Assembly: GCA_023409535.1 (NCBI GenBank) | Contig: JAEYGZ010000033.1 | Coordinates: forward strand, 1 to 19,789 | Direction of reading: 5' to 3' | DNA: 19,789 bases | From: Bacillota bacterium | GTDB lineage: Bacteria > Bacillota > Clostridia > Lachnospirales > Lachnospiraceae | Shown: positions 7,310 to 13,401 of the stretch, piece after piece | Layout: the number at the start of each line of letters is the position of its first letter | Numbering within the stretch: the stretch's first letter is position 1 | Notes under the pieces: generated by a model | What the model was told of the DNA's origin: nothing | Database searches by the model: none | The model's input: only the letters and a program-made list of their open reading frames with translations | Translations under genes and position numbers: made by a program

Positions 7310-8191
7310 ATGCAGAAAATAATCCCGCATCTGTGGTACGACACAGAAGCCCTTGAAGCGGCAAGGCTGTATACTGAGCTTTTTGAAAACTCAGGAATCC
7401 TTAACACCAGTACACTTTCGGATACCCCTTCCGGTGATGCACAAACCGTCGATTTTCAACTGGCCGGCATGAGATTTTCCGCGATCAGCGCAGGCCCATA
7501 CTTCACCTTCAATCCTGCACTTTCTTTATTGGTAGCTTGCGGCAGTGCAGAAGAAGTGGACAGACTATATTATTCTCTGTTTCAAGAGGGAACAGAGCTT
7601 ATGCCTCTGGGAGAATACCCTTTCAGTAAGCGCTATGCCTGGCTTCAGGACAAGTTCGGTCTCAGCTGGCAGCTGATGCTGGTTGAAAATATAGCGGAGC
7701 ATCAGAGAATAAGACCAAATATACTGTTTGCCGGGGAGGTTTGCGGCAGAGCGGAAGAAGCGGTAGATTATTATCTTACGGTTTTTGGAGGATCTGAAAA
7801 AGGTTATATCAATTATTATAAAACCGGAGAAGCTATGGATGAGAGAGCAGGAATAAACTATGGGGAGCTTACTATTTTGGGCAATCAGGTTGTTGTTATG
7901 GATCACGGCTTAGGCGGGGATTTTACATTTAACGAGGCTTTTTCATTTATGATACTTTGTAAAGACCAGGCAGAAATCGATTATTTTTGGGATAAGCTTT
8001 CCTTTGTTCCCGAGGCAGAGCAATGCGGATGGGTTAAGGATCAATTTGGGCTGTCTTGGCAAATTGTACCTGAACATATGAACGATATTCTGGCAAATGG
8101 AACGGAGGATGAAGTAAAGCGGATTACAGAAGCATTCCTGCAAATGAAGAAGCTGGATATCGCAGCAATAGAAAAGGCACGGTTGGGATAA
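7310..8191 (+). CDS. Two-domain VOC (PhnB/3-dmu-9_3-mt-like) protein
   Basis: A 293-residue protein made of two tandem vicinal-oxygen-chelate-like domains, about 1-135 and 136-280. Each begins with a PHLWY or PNILF strand and a segment on oxygen-chelate helices (EAARLYTELFENSG and EEAVDYYLTVFGGSE), and each ends with the same signature, DKFGLSWQLML and DQFGLSWQIVP. The internal repeat supports a duplication. Proteins of this class were once annotated as 3-demethylubiquinone methyltransferases, but that is a historical label; their real substrates are mostly unknown. AAGGAGGAG six bases before the ATG is a very strong ribosome binding site. An msrB gene lies 81 bases downstream, possibly in the same transcript. 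Confidence 0.88.
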   Translation: MQKIIPHLWYDTEALEAARLYTELFENSGILNTSTLSDTPSGDAQTVDFQLAGMRFSAISAGPYFTFNPALSLLVACGSAEEVDRLYYSLFQEGTELMPLGEYPFSKRYAWLQDKFGLSWQLMLVENIAEHQRIRPNILFAGEVCGRAEEAVDYYLTVFGGSEKGYINYYKTGEAMDERAGINYGELTILGNQVVVMDHGLGGDFTFNEAFSFMILCKDQAEIDYFWDKLSFVPEAEQCGWVKDQFGLSWQIVPEHMNDILANGTEDEVKRITEAFLQMKKLDIAAIEKARLG

Positions 8192-8272
8192 CCTGTCCTA
8201 TAGAATATCTGCATATCCTGCGGATAGATCAGAGCTTCAATGAAAGTGACTAAATTGAAAGGGTGAAAAGCG

Positions 8273-8704
8273 ATGAAGAAACAGGTTGACGAACTAAAAA
8301 AACGTTTAACTCAGATGCAATTTGCCGTAACGCAGAATAATGCCACGGAGCCCCCGTTTGATAATGAATATTTTAATCTATTCGAAGAAGGCATCTATGT
8401 TGATATTACAACAGGGAAGCCACTCTTTTTATCCAGTGATAAATTCGAGTCAGGCTGTGGTTGGCCCAGCTTTTCCAAACCGATTGATGCTGCGGTCGTA
8501 ACTGAAGTAATTGATAAAAGCCATGGGATGCAGCGTACGGAAGTAAGAAGCAGCGGGGGTGATGCACATTTAGGTCATGTATTTGAGGATGGCCCTATGG
8601 ATAAGGGAGGATTGAGGTATTGCATTAACAGTGCTTCCTTAAAGTTTATTCCAAAGGAAAAGATGGAGCAGGAAGGGTATGGAGCGTATCTGAAGCTTTT
8701 ATAG
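8273..8704 (+). CDS. msrB: Peptide-methionine (R)-S-oxide reductase MsrB
   Basis: A 143-residue enzyme that reduces methionine-R-sulfoxide in proteins, repairing oxidative damage. GCGWPSF (61-67), RSSGGDAHLGHVF (92-104) and RYCINSASLKF (115-125) are the defining MsrB motifs. Cys117 is the expected catalytic residue and Cys62 the expected resolving one. The two CxxC pairs that bind structural zinc in many MsrBs are absent (YVDITTGKPLF stands where one would be), so this is the zinc-free type. An AAAGGG precedes the ATG. Its stop codon is only three bases from the end of the opposite-strand LysM gene. Confidence 0.95.
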   Translation: MKKQVDELKKRLTQMQFAVTQNNATEPPFDNEYFNLFEEGIYVDITTGKPLFLSSDKFESGCGWPSFSKPIDAAVVTEVIDKSHGMQRTEVRSSGGDAHLGHVFEDGPMDKGGLRYCINSASLKFIPKEKMEQEGYGAYLKLL

Positions 8705-8707
8705 CCG

Positions 8708-10003
8708 TCACTGGAGCTGATCGGGAATAAACTTGAGGATATCAAATCTTACATTAATGATAGTCCACATTTGTTGATAGTATATCATGATGTTCCATAT
8801 TCCGGAGCCGATTAAATTATATTCAATGATTAAATCATCGATTGCACTGATACTTCTTGCACCAATTGACCATACGATGTGCTGCTGATATTCGAAACGA
8901 AAATAATAAAAATATGGAGTTTGGGAAGGCTTATCAAATTGTATATCAACTCCGGTATCACTCGCTAAGGAAATTGCTGAGTTTAAAGTCATAGCATTAG
9001 CGACTGATCTTCCAGAGATATATGGAAGTGCCCAGTCATAAGCAACTAATGGCTTTCCCAATGAAATATTGTCAGTGGCTGCAACTGTAACTACATAATC
9101 CATAAAATTTCTTAATAAAGTAATGGAGCTGACCGGTGTAGGAGGGTCTGTATTTATTCCCCAGTAATACTGCAAAAAGGTCAGCTGATAACATAGCCTG
9201 CCTAAAGCTCCATAGTCAAGTTGATTAAAGGTTATGGTATCATCTTCATACCTTATATTTGGATTCACAGTTAAAAAGAAGAAAAAACCTTCGTTGTTCA
9301 TATGGTTTGAAACATTTGTGAGAAAATTGATATAAAGATTAAAATTACTTGTTGTAATACTGGTTAATACTATATTCAGACCTTGGTATCCGGCTGTTTG
9401 CATTATATTAATCACATTATTGATAAGCTGATTCTGGTATTCTTCGTTAATCAAAATTTCATAGATTACTTCAACATTCGGTTCACCTGCAGGTGATAGA
9501 GCGGATATCATCAAAAGGGGAATTGTACCATAAATTTTTGCTGTTTGTATAATCCTGACGTCATCATCAAATGATATGATTTCACCTTCGTCAGAAATTC
9601 TATAGTTAAATACAGAAAGAAAAGTCAAGTAAGGCAGCGTTTTTTTTAGGATATTTTCATTAATATATGGGTAAACAAAGCCATTTGTTGATAATTCTCT
9701 GCTTGTATCATAGCTGATAACTAGGATTTCCCCCGGATAAATGTAATCCCTGTCAGTAAGAAATGAATTATTCCTAAGTAATTGCATTAGTGTAATGTTA
9801 TTATTACGTGCAATACTTTCTAAAGTATCACTCTCTTGAACCGTATAGGTCTGAGTAGGATATACGATCACAATGGTCTGACCGGTCACTAAATTATCAG
9901 CATTTTCAAGTCCATTATCCTGAATTATTTTATATACCGGCGTGTTAAATGCTAATGCGATGGAGTCTATTGTGTCACCCTCCTGCACTACGTAGATATC
10001 CAT
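8708..10003 (-). CDS. LysM plus GH18-like spore-envelope protein, active site apparently lost
   Basis: A 431-residue protein with no signal peptide. Two LysM domains (about 2-48 and 52-97) should bind peptidoglycan; the first begins MDIYVVQEGDTIDSIALAFN. Residues from about 105 to the end match the GH18-like domain found in spore cortex proteins of the SleL/YaaH type. The GH18 catalytic motif D-x-x-D-x-D-x-E is not present: the corresponding strand reads GYQGLNIVLTSI (205-216), so neither the aspartates nor the catalytic glutamate are there. It may therefore be a structural or binding protein of the spore. GAGG lies seven bases before the ATG. A sporulation promoter was not found with confidence. 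It is divergent from the cotJ operon, which supports the sporulation link. Confidence 0.85.
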   Translation of the reverse strand: MDIYVVQEGDTIDSIALAFNTPVYKIIQDNGLENADNLVTGQTIVIVYPTQTYTVQESDTLESIARNNNITLMQLLRNNSFLTDRDYIYPGEILVISYDTSRELSTNGFVYPYINENILKKTLPYLTFLSVFNYRISDEGEIISFDDDVRIIQTAKIYGTIPLLMISALSPAGEPNVEVIYEILINEEYQNQLINNVINIMQTAGYQGLNIVLTSITTSNFNLYINFLTNVSNHMNNEGFFFFLTVNPNIRYEDDTITFNQLDYGALGRLCYQLTFLQYYWGINTDPPTPVSSITLLRNFMDYVVTVAATDNISLGKPLVAYDWALPYISGRSVANAMTLNSAISLASDTGVDIQFDKPSQTPYFYYFRFEYQQHIVWSIGARSISAIDDLIIEYNLIGSGIWNIMIYYQQMWTIINVRFDILKFIPDQLQ

Positions 10004-10186
10004 AGAAAGGCCTCATATTGTTAATTAGTTAATTATATTCGCAATTAATTTTTATTTTACTTGTTTTGTGAAAATAATTAGAAAGGATTATATAATAACT
10101 AATCCCCCAATAACAGGCAGCGATATAGTGCTCTTCCTATTTGGCTAATTGCAGGAATAAAACCCGGCAGTGTTTCCCAACTTAGA

Positions 10187-10275
10187 AAACTCCTTTTTTG
10201 CAGATACTAAGAAGGTAATCGTTCGTCTGAATAACGTATTTGATTACAAAAACAGTATTTGCAGGAAAGGAGTTT
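10187..10275 (+). promoter_or_regulatory. cotJ leader: 22-bp helix covering the ribosome binding site
   Basis: Positions 10187-10208 pair without interruption with 10254-10275 when written as RNA: 19 Watson-Crick pairs and three G-U pairs (10197-10265, 10198-10264, 10203-10259). The AAAGGAG ribosome binding site (10266-10272) is entirely inside the right arm and faces CTCCTTT in the left arm. A second stem, GTAATC (10215-10220) with GATTAC (10242-10247), sits in the 45-base loop. Works as an RNA element only if transcription begins upstream of 10187. Confidence 0.6.
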
Positions 10276-10278
10276 ATT

Positions 10279-10740
10279 ATGTCCGGAAATTATTTGGCTA
10301 TTTCAAATATACCGATTCAGGAATGGGGCAAATTATACAATGAGGAAGAGGCTCTGAACATCGGTACAATTTTTCATGATCTGAACAAACCGTTTTTTGC
10401 GGCAGATGCTGTGATGGATAGTAAGGCTCCGATTGCCTCAGGGACAGGAAATGCTGGAAAGGGGAAGGAGCAGTCCGACCGGGAGCAGCTGATGACGAGG
10501 ATCAATCAAATCGGTTTTTTTCTGGATGATCTGATACTTTATCTGGATACCCATGAAACGGATATACAGGCAATTAAGCTGTATCATGAAAAAGCAAAAG
10601 AATATGCGGAAATGAGAAAGCAGTTTGCACAGGAATTTTATCCCCTGACAAGGCTTTGCATTCCTTACTGTAACGATCAGAGCGAGGCCGATTTCTGCTG
10701 GCTGGAAGGACCGATGCCTTGGGAAGGAGCGTGTGTATAA
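10279..10740 (+). CDS. Fused spore coat protein CotJA-CotJB
   Basis: A 153-residue protein. Residues 1 to about 40 (LAISNIPIQEWGKLYNEEEA then GTIFHDLNKPFF) match CotJA, which usually carries the GTIFPEL-x-KPF type ending. Residues about 69-153 match CotJB: LMTRINQIGFFLDDLILYLDTHETDIQAI, then FCWLEGPMPWEG, corresponding to the LYLDTHPxDxxA and W-x-x-GPxPWE signatures. A polar linker (about 45-68) joins them. In Bacillus these are two separate genes (cotJA, cotJB) of one mother-cell operon. The ATG at 10279 has AAAGGAG six bases upstream; an earlier in-frame start has no such site. It overlaps the next gene by one base, so translation is probably coupled. Confidence 0.88.
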   Translation: MSGNYLAISNIPIQEWGKLYNEEEALNIGTIFHDLNKPFFAADAVMDSKAPIASGTGNAGKGKEQSDREQLMTRINQIGFFLDDLILYLDTHETDIQAIKLYHEKAKEYAEMRKQFAQEFYPLTRLCIPYCNDQSEADFCWLEGPMPWEGACV

Positions 10741-11357
10741 TGTGGGTTTATGAAAAAAGACTGCAGTATCCGGTGAAGATATCAAAGACCTGCCCTAAGA
10801 CGGCACGGCTTATTATAAGCCAATACGGAGGGCCGGACGGAGAACTGTCGGCTTCCATGCGATATTTGTCACAGCGTTATTCCATGCCTGTGAAAGAGGT
10901 CGGTGGGCTGCTTACGGATATTGGTACGGAAGAATTGGCACATATGGAAATTATCTGTGCCATGGTATATCAGCTGACGAAGAATCTTACGATTGAGCAA
11001 GCCAAAGAAGCAGGGTTTGATGCCTATTATATTGATCATACCACAGCCCTTTGGCCGCAGGCAGCATCCTCTGTGCCGTTTACTTCATTAGAATTTCAAT
11101 CCAAAGGAGATGCAATCACCGATCTGACAGAAGATCTTGCTGCGGAACAGAAAGCCAGAACAGTTTATGATAACCTGCTTCGGATGATCCCTGACCCGGA
11201 GATTCAGGAGCCGTTAAAATTTCTAAGATCCAGAGAAATCGTTCATTTCCAAAGATTTGGGGAAGCGTTAGAGAAGACAAAGGATAGACTGGATAGTAAT
11301 AACTTTTATTATTTCAACCCGGAATTTGATAAACAAATGTTTCATAACAAACTTTAA
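10740..11357 (+). CDS. cotJC: Spore coat protein CotJC, manganese-catalase-like
   Basis: A 205-residue protein, from the MWVYEKRLQYP opening shared by CotJC proteins to a polar tail. It has the four-helix dimanganese catalase fold. The metal-ligand pattern is intact: Glu35, Glu65 and His68 in TEELAHME, Glu136 in AAEQKAR, and Glu166/His169 in SREIVHFQR. It could break down hydrogen peroxide in the spore coat; in Bacillus, CotJC is a coat component needing CotJA for assembly (known). The start overlaps the cotJAB stop by one base (TAATG). The SD is the AAGGAG at 10724-10729. A strong terminator follows. Confidence 0.95.
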   Translation: MWVYEKRLQYPVKISKTCPKTARLIISQYGGPDGELSASMRYLSQRYSMPVKEVGGLLTDIGTEELAHMEIICAMVYQLTKNLTIEQAKEAGFDAYYIDHTTALWPQAASSVPFTSLEFQSKGDAITDLTEDLAAEQKARTVYDNLLRMIPDPEIQEPLKFLRSREIVHFQRFGEALEKTKDRLDSNNFYYFNPEFDKQMFHNKL

Positions 11358-11368
11358 TCTGATTTGTG

Positions 11369-11412
11369 AGAATTTCTCTTAAAGCTGATGGGCTTTACGA
11401 GAAATTCTTTTT
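11369..11412 (+). terminator. Rho-independent terminator of the cotJ operon
   Basis: A 17-bp stem with one mismatch (11369-11385 with 11392-11408), a six-base loop and TTTTT at 11408-11412. It has no T-run in the opposite direction, so it should not strongly stop leftward transcription from the neighbouring cassette. Confidence 0.95.
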
Positions 11413-11439
11413 GTTAATCCGTTGGTAAATTAAACCATG

Positions 11440-11472
11440 AAATGAAACATTATCAAAATTATGTTGCATTTT
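11440..11472. repeat. Left inverted repeat of the recombinase cassette (core site)
   Basis: 33 bases matching the reverse complement of 12276-12308 at 30 positions, with a perfect inner 20-base block (11453-11472). Internal layout: arm AAATGAAACATTA (11440-11452), spacer TCAAAA (11453-11458), arm TTATGTTGCATTT (11459-11471). The two arms are inverted copies of each other at 11/13 positions, the usual shape of a tyrosine-recombinase core site. It lies 27 bases beyond the cotJ terminator. Confidence 0.9.
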
Positions 11473-11484
11473 TTAATTAGTATC

Positions 11485-11513
11485 ATTTTATATTATCATT
11501 ATAGGAAAGTCAA
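11485..11513 (-). promoter_or_regulatory. Outward-facing sigma-A promoter P2 in the cassette
   Basis: Minus strand: TTGACT (11513-11508), 17 bases, TAAAAT (11490-11485). Both boxes match 5/6 with optimal spacing. It points left across the left repeat. Flipping the cassette would point it at the HD-GYP gene. Confidence 0.65.
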
Positions 11514-11543
11514 TATATCAGTTATTACGACAGTTATGATATT

Positions 11544-11572
11544 ATTATGTCCGAATCAGTCATTATAGACAA
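11544..11572 (-). promoter_or_regulatory. Outward-facing sigma-A promoter P1 in the cassette
   Basis: Minus strand: TTGTCT (11572-11567), 17 bases, CATAAT (11549-11544). The -35 box matches 4/6 and the -10 box 5/6. It lies directly after the recombinase stop codon and points the same way as P2. Confidence 0.5.
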
Positions 11573-11576
11573 TTTT

Positions 11577-12137
11577 CTATAACTGAACAATAGAATACAG
11601 TTCATCCTTTTGATCCTGATTAATACCGATATAACGTAATGTGACGCTTGCTGAGCTATGATTGAAGGTATCCATAATAAGTCCGATATTATATTTGGAT
11701 ATTTTATAGGTCCAATAGCCCCACGTTTTCCTTAAACTATGGGTACCAAAGTTTTCAATACCTATTACGGTTGCAGCATCCTTTAATACTCTGTAAATCT
11801 GAATCCTTCCCAAATATCCGCCTTTTTGGCTTTGAAACAGGTAATCATCCAAGGCAAGATTCTGAGTTTTAACATAGTAATCAAGGCATTTGCGTAAGGT
11901 TTCATTTAGTTTGATTTTCTTCTCTTTTGAGGTTTTTTTTTCATTTATAATAAGATATTCTTTAAAGCTCAGCTTTTCATTAAAAATATCATTTACCTTA
12001 ATCGATATAATATCGCTGATTCTCAAGCCGGTATTTATGCCAAATTTAAAAATCAAAGCATATTTAGGATCATTGCCGTTTAGGTATTGATAAAGCTGTT
12101 TAATCTTTGTTTTGTCTCTAATTGGTTCTACAGTCAT
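11577..12137 (-). CDS. Catalytic-domain-only tyrosine recombinase (FimB/FimE-like size)
   Basis: A 186-residue site-specific recombinase with the full set of catalytic residues: Arg39 in NTGLRISD, Lys68 in the beta-hairpin, His133 and Arg136 in THSLRKT, His160 in FNHSS, and the nucleophile Tyr169 in LRYIGI. It lacks the N-terminal core-binding domain of XerC/XerD and lambda integrase, which leaves it about the size of FimB/FimE inversion recombinases. I prefer the ATG at 12137, with AGGAGG 13 bases upstream; a TTG at 12149 would be almost touching that site. The gene is enclosed by inverted 33-bp core-type sites, so it most likely catalyses inversion of its own segment. The segment is more AT-rich than its neighbours. 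Confidence 0.9.
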   Translation of the reverse strand: MTVEPIRDKTKIKQLYQYLNGNDPKYALIFKFGINTGLRISDIISIKVNDIFNEKLSFKEYLIINEKKTSKEKKIKLNETLRKCLDYYVKTQNLALDDYLFQSQKGGYLGRIQIYRVLKDAATVIGIENFGTHSLRKTWGYWTYKISKYNIGLIMDTFNHSSASVTLRYIGINQDQKDELYSIVQL

Positions 12138-12177
12138 AAGTGGTTCCAATCCTCCTAATGTATCTTTTTTTTATTAT

Positions 12178-12204
12178 ATTATACGAAAAGTATAAATTCG
12201 TATA
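12178..12204 (-). promoter_or_regulatory. Recombinase promoter region with an inverted repeat
   Basis: Minus strand -10 box TATAAT at 12183-12178, about 41 bases before the recombinase ATG; its -35 box is poor. The 8-bp inverted repeat TATACGAA (12180-12187) and TTCGTATA (12197-12204) lies across it, so a repressor or the recombinase itself could act here. Confidence 0.4.
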
Positions 12205-12275
12205 TATGTAATAATCCTCAGAAATGCAGAAAATATTCCTTAAATCGTTGATTTAGGCAATGTTCATTCACAGCT

Positions 12276-12308
12276 AAAATGCAACATAATTTTGAAAATG
12301 TTGTATTT
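12276..12308. repeat. Right inverted repeat of the recombinase cassette (core site)
   Basis: Reverse-complement partner of 11440-11472, 30/33 identical. Read on the minus strand: arm AAATACAACATTT, spacer TCAAAA, arm TTATGTTGCATTT. The spacer is identical to that of the left site, which is needed for strand exchange between inverted sites. The arms are inverted copies of each other at 10/13. It ends 91 bases before the HD-GYP start. Confidence 0.9.
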
Positions 12309-12338
12309 AAGAATAATTATGAAAAATTCCCCTTAACG

Positions 12339-12374
12339 GTGAACCTTCGGAGATAAAAACAATGGAAGGCTCAC
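12339..12374 (+). promoter_or_regulatory. Hairpin in the HD-GYP leader
   Basis: GTGAACCTTC (12339-12348) pairs with GAAGGCTCAC (12365-12374) at 9 of 10 positions, with a 16-base loop. No T-run follows, so it is not an ordinary terminator. It lies outside the invertible segment and would be in the leader in either orientation. Confidence 0.45.
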
Positions 12375-12399
12375 ATAAACTTAGAAAGGAGCTGGCGCG

Positions 12400-13206
12400 A
12401 TGTCCGAATTTTATGCAGAAAACGATATCTATGATAAAAATGGGATATTACTGTTGCGCAAGGGCCAAAGGCTGACAGATAAAATAGTAACAAAGCTAAA
12501 AAGCCTTGGAAGTTATAATGCGGAAGAAACGGTAAGGCATAATGACAAGCAAAAAACAGGTTCTGTCTCAATTGCGAAAACCTTTGGATCAAGAAGGAAC
12601 ATCAAAAATTATAATATTCTGGAGCGGCCCAATCAGGTATTGAACACGATCCTGTTTGAGTATAAAACAAAGCCGTGGTGGATTTACGTGAATGCATTGA
12701 TTAACTATGTAGACTGGTTATATACACATTCAATTGATGTGGCCATGATTTCTTTAATTATGGCTGTGGAGCTGGGATACAATGATGAGGAACTTTTTAA
12801 TTTAGGATTAGGGGCCTTTTTGCATGATGTTGGCAAGCTGCTGATACCAAAATACATCATACAAAAACCCAAGTCCCTGACCGATATGGAGATTGCCTAT
12901 ATGCAGCAGCATTGCGATCTGGGCATCACTTTTCTTGAACAATTTAGGCTTCCTAAAGAATGTACGGATATTGTCCTGCAGCATCATGAAAGGCTTGACG
13001 GAAGCGGATATCCAAATGGGTTAAAGGGGGATGAAATTTCACCTAATGCAAGAATTGTAATGGTTGCCGATGCCGCCGATGCAATTACCTCAGGCCGGCC
13101 ATATAAGAAGCCTAAGGAAATGGATGCTGCGATAAGGATCTTAAGAAATGAAGCAGAAAAATATCCTCAGGATTTAATTGATGTGCTGGAAAAAATACTG
13201 AAATAA
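12400..13206 (+). CDS. HD-GYP domain protein, predicted cyclic-di-GMP phosphodiesterase
   Basis: A 268-residue cytosolic protein. Residues from about 105 are an HD-GYP domain with complete metal and catalytic motifs: His110, HDVGK (His142-Asp143, Lys146), His171, HHERLDGSGYP (195-205) and VADAADAITSGRPYK (about 222-236). Members with all of these usually hydrolyse cyclic-di-GMP to pGpG or GMP, lowering the signal and so favouring motility over attachment. Residues 1 to about 95 are a separate N-terminal part with no recognised sensor. AAAGGAG lies eight bases before the ATG. Its upstream region abuts the invertible recombinase cassette, so its expression may be phase-variable (inference). A terminator follows. 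Confidence 0.93.
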   Translation: MSEFYAENDIYDKNGILLLRKGQRLTDKIVTKLKSLGSYNAEETVRHNDKQKTGSVSIAKTFGSRRNIKNYNILERPNQVLNTILFEYKTKPWWIYVNALINYVDWLYTHSIDVAMISLIMAVELGYNDEELFNLGLGAFLHDVGKLLIPKYIIQKPKSLTDMEIAYMQQHCDLGITFLEQFRLPKECTDIVLQHHERLDGSGYPNGLKGDEISPNARIVMVADAADAITSGRPYKKPKEMDAAIRILRNEAEKYPQDLIDVLEKILK

Positions 13207-13213
13207 AAAGGAT

Positions 13214-13269
13214 GCATTTATTGAGCTAATCTATCATCTTCGCTGATTGGCAAAATATATGCGTTTTTT
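13214..13269 (+). terminator. Probable terminator after the HD-GYP gene
   Basis: An imperfect stem, 13214-13231 with 13245-13262, matching 14 of 18 positions, is followed by a run of six T (13264-13269). Confidence 0.6.
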
Positions 13270-13316
13270 ATTTCTATAAAGACTGCGAAACGAGGTACGA
13301 AATTATTTTTTATTAA

Positions 13317-13345
13317 TTGACAATAGATTAACACTGTGCTAGAAT
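13317..13345 (+). promoter_or_regulatory. Sigma-A promoter of the opp operon
   Basis: TTGACA (13317-13322), 17 bases, TAGAAT (13340-13345). Nearly consensus, so the transporter is probably well expressed. Transcription should start near 13352. Confidence 0.8.
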
Positions 13346-13401
13346 TCACTTTAATCACATAGTAAACCTATATGAAAACTATTTTGTAAGGAGATTTGAT
13401 A

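Noticed and set aside
8273..8704. MsrB lacking zinc-binding cysteines as a defective gene
   Set aside because: Zinc-free MsrB enzymes are known and both Cys62 and Cys117 are present, so it should be active.
10100..10278. Manganese (yybP-ykoY) riboswitch ahead of cotJ
   Set aside because: The conserved loop sequences of that class were not found; the structure is a single long helix instead.
11440..12308. The inverted repeats as ends of a transposon
   Set aside because: I see no target-site duplication outside the repeats (CCATG on the left, AAGAA on the right) and no DDE transposase; the core-site layout fits inversion better.
12309..12399. Cyclic-di-GMP riboswitch ahead of the HD-GYP gene
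   Set aside because: The conserved class I core sequences are not present in this short leader; only a simple hairpin is visible.
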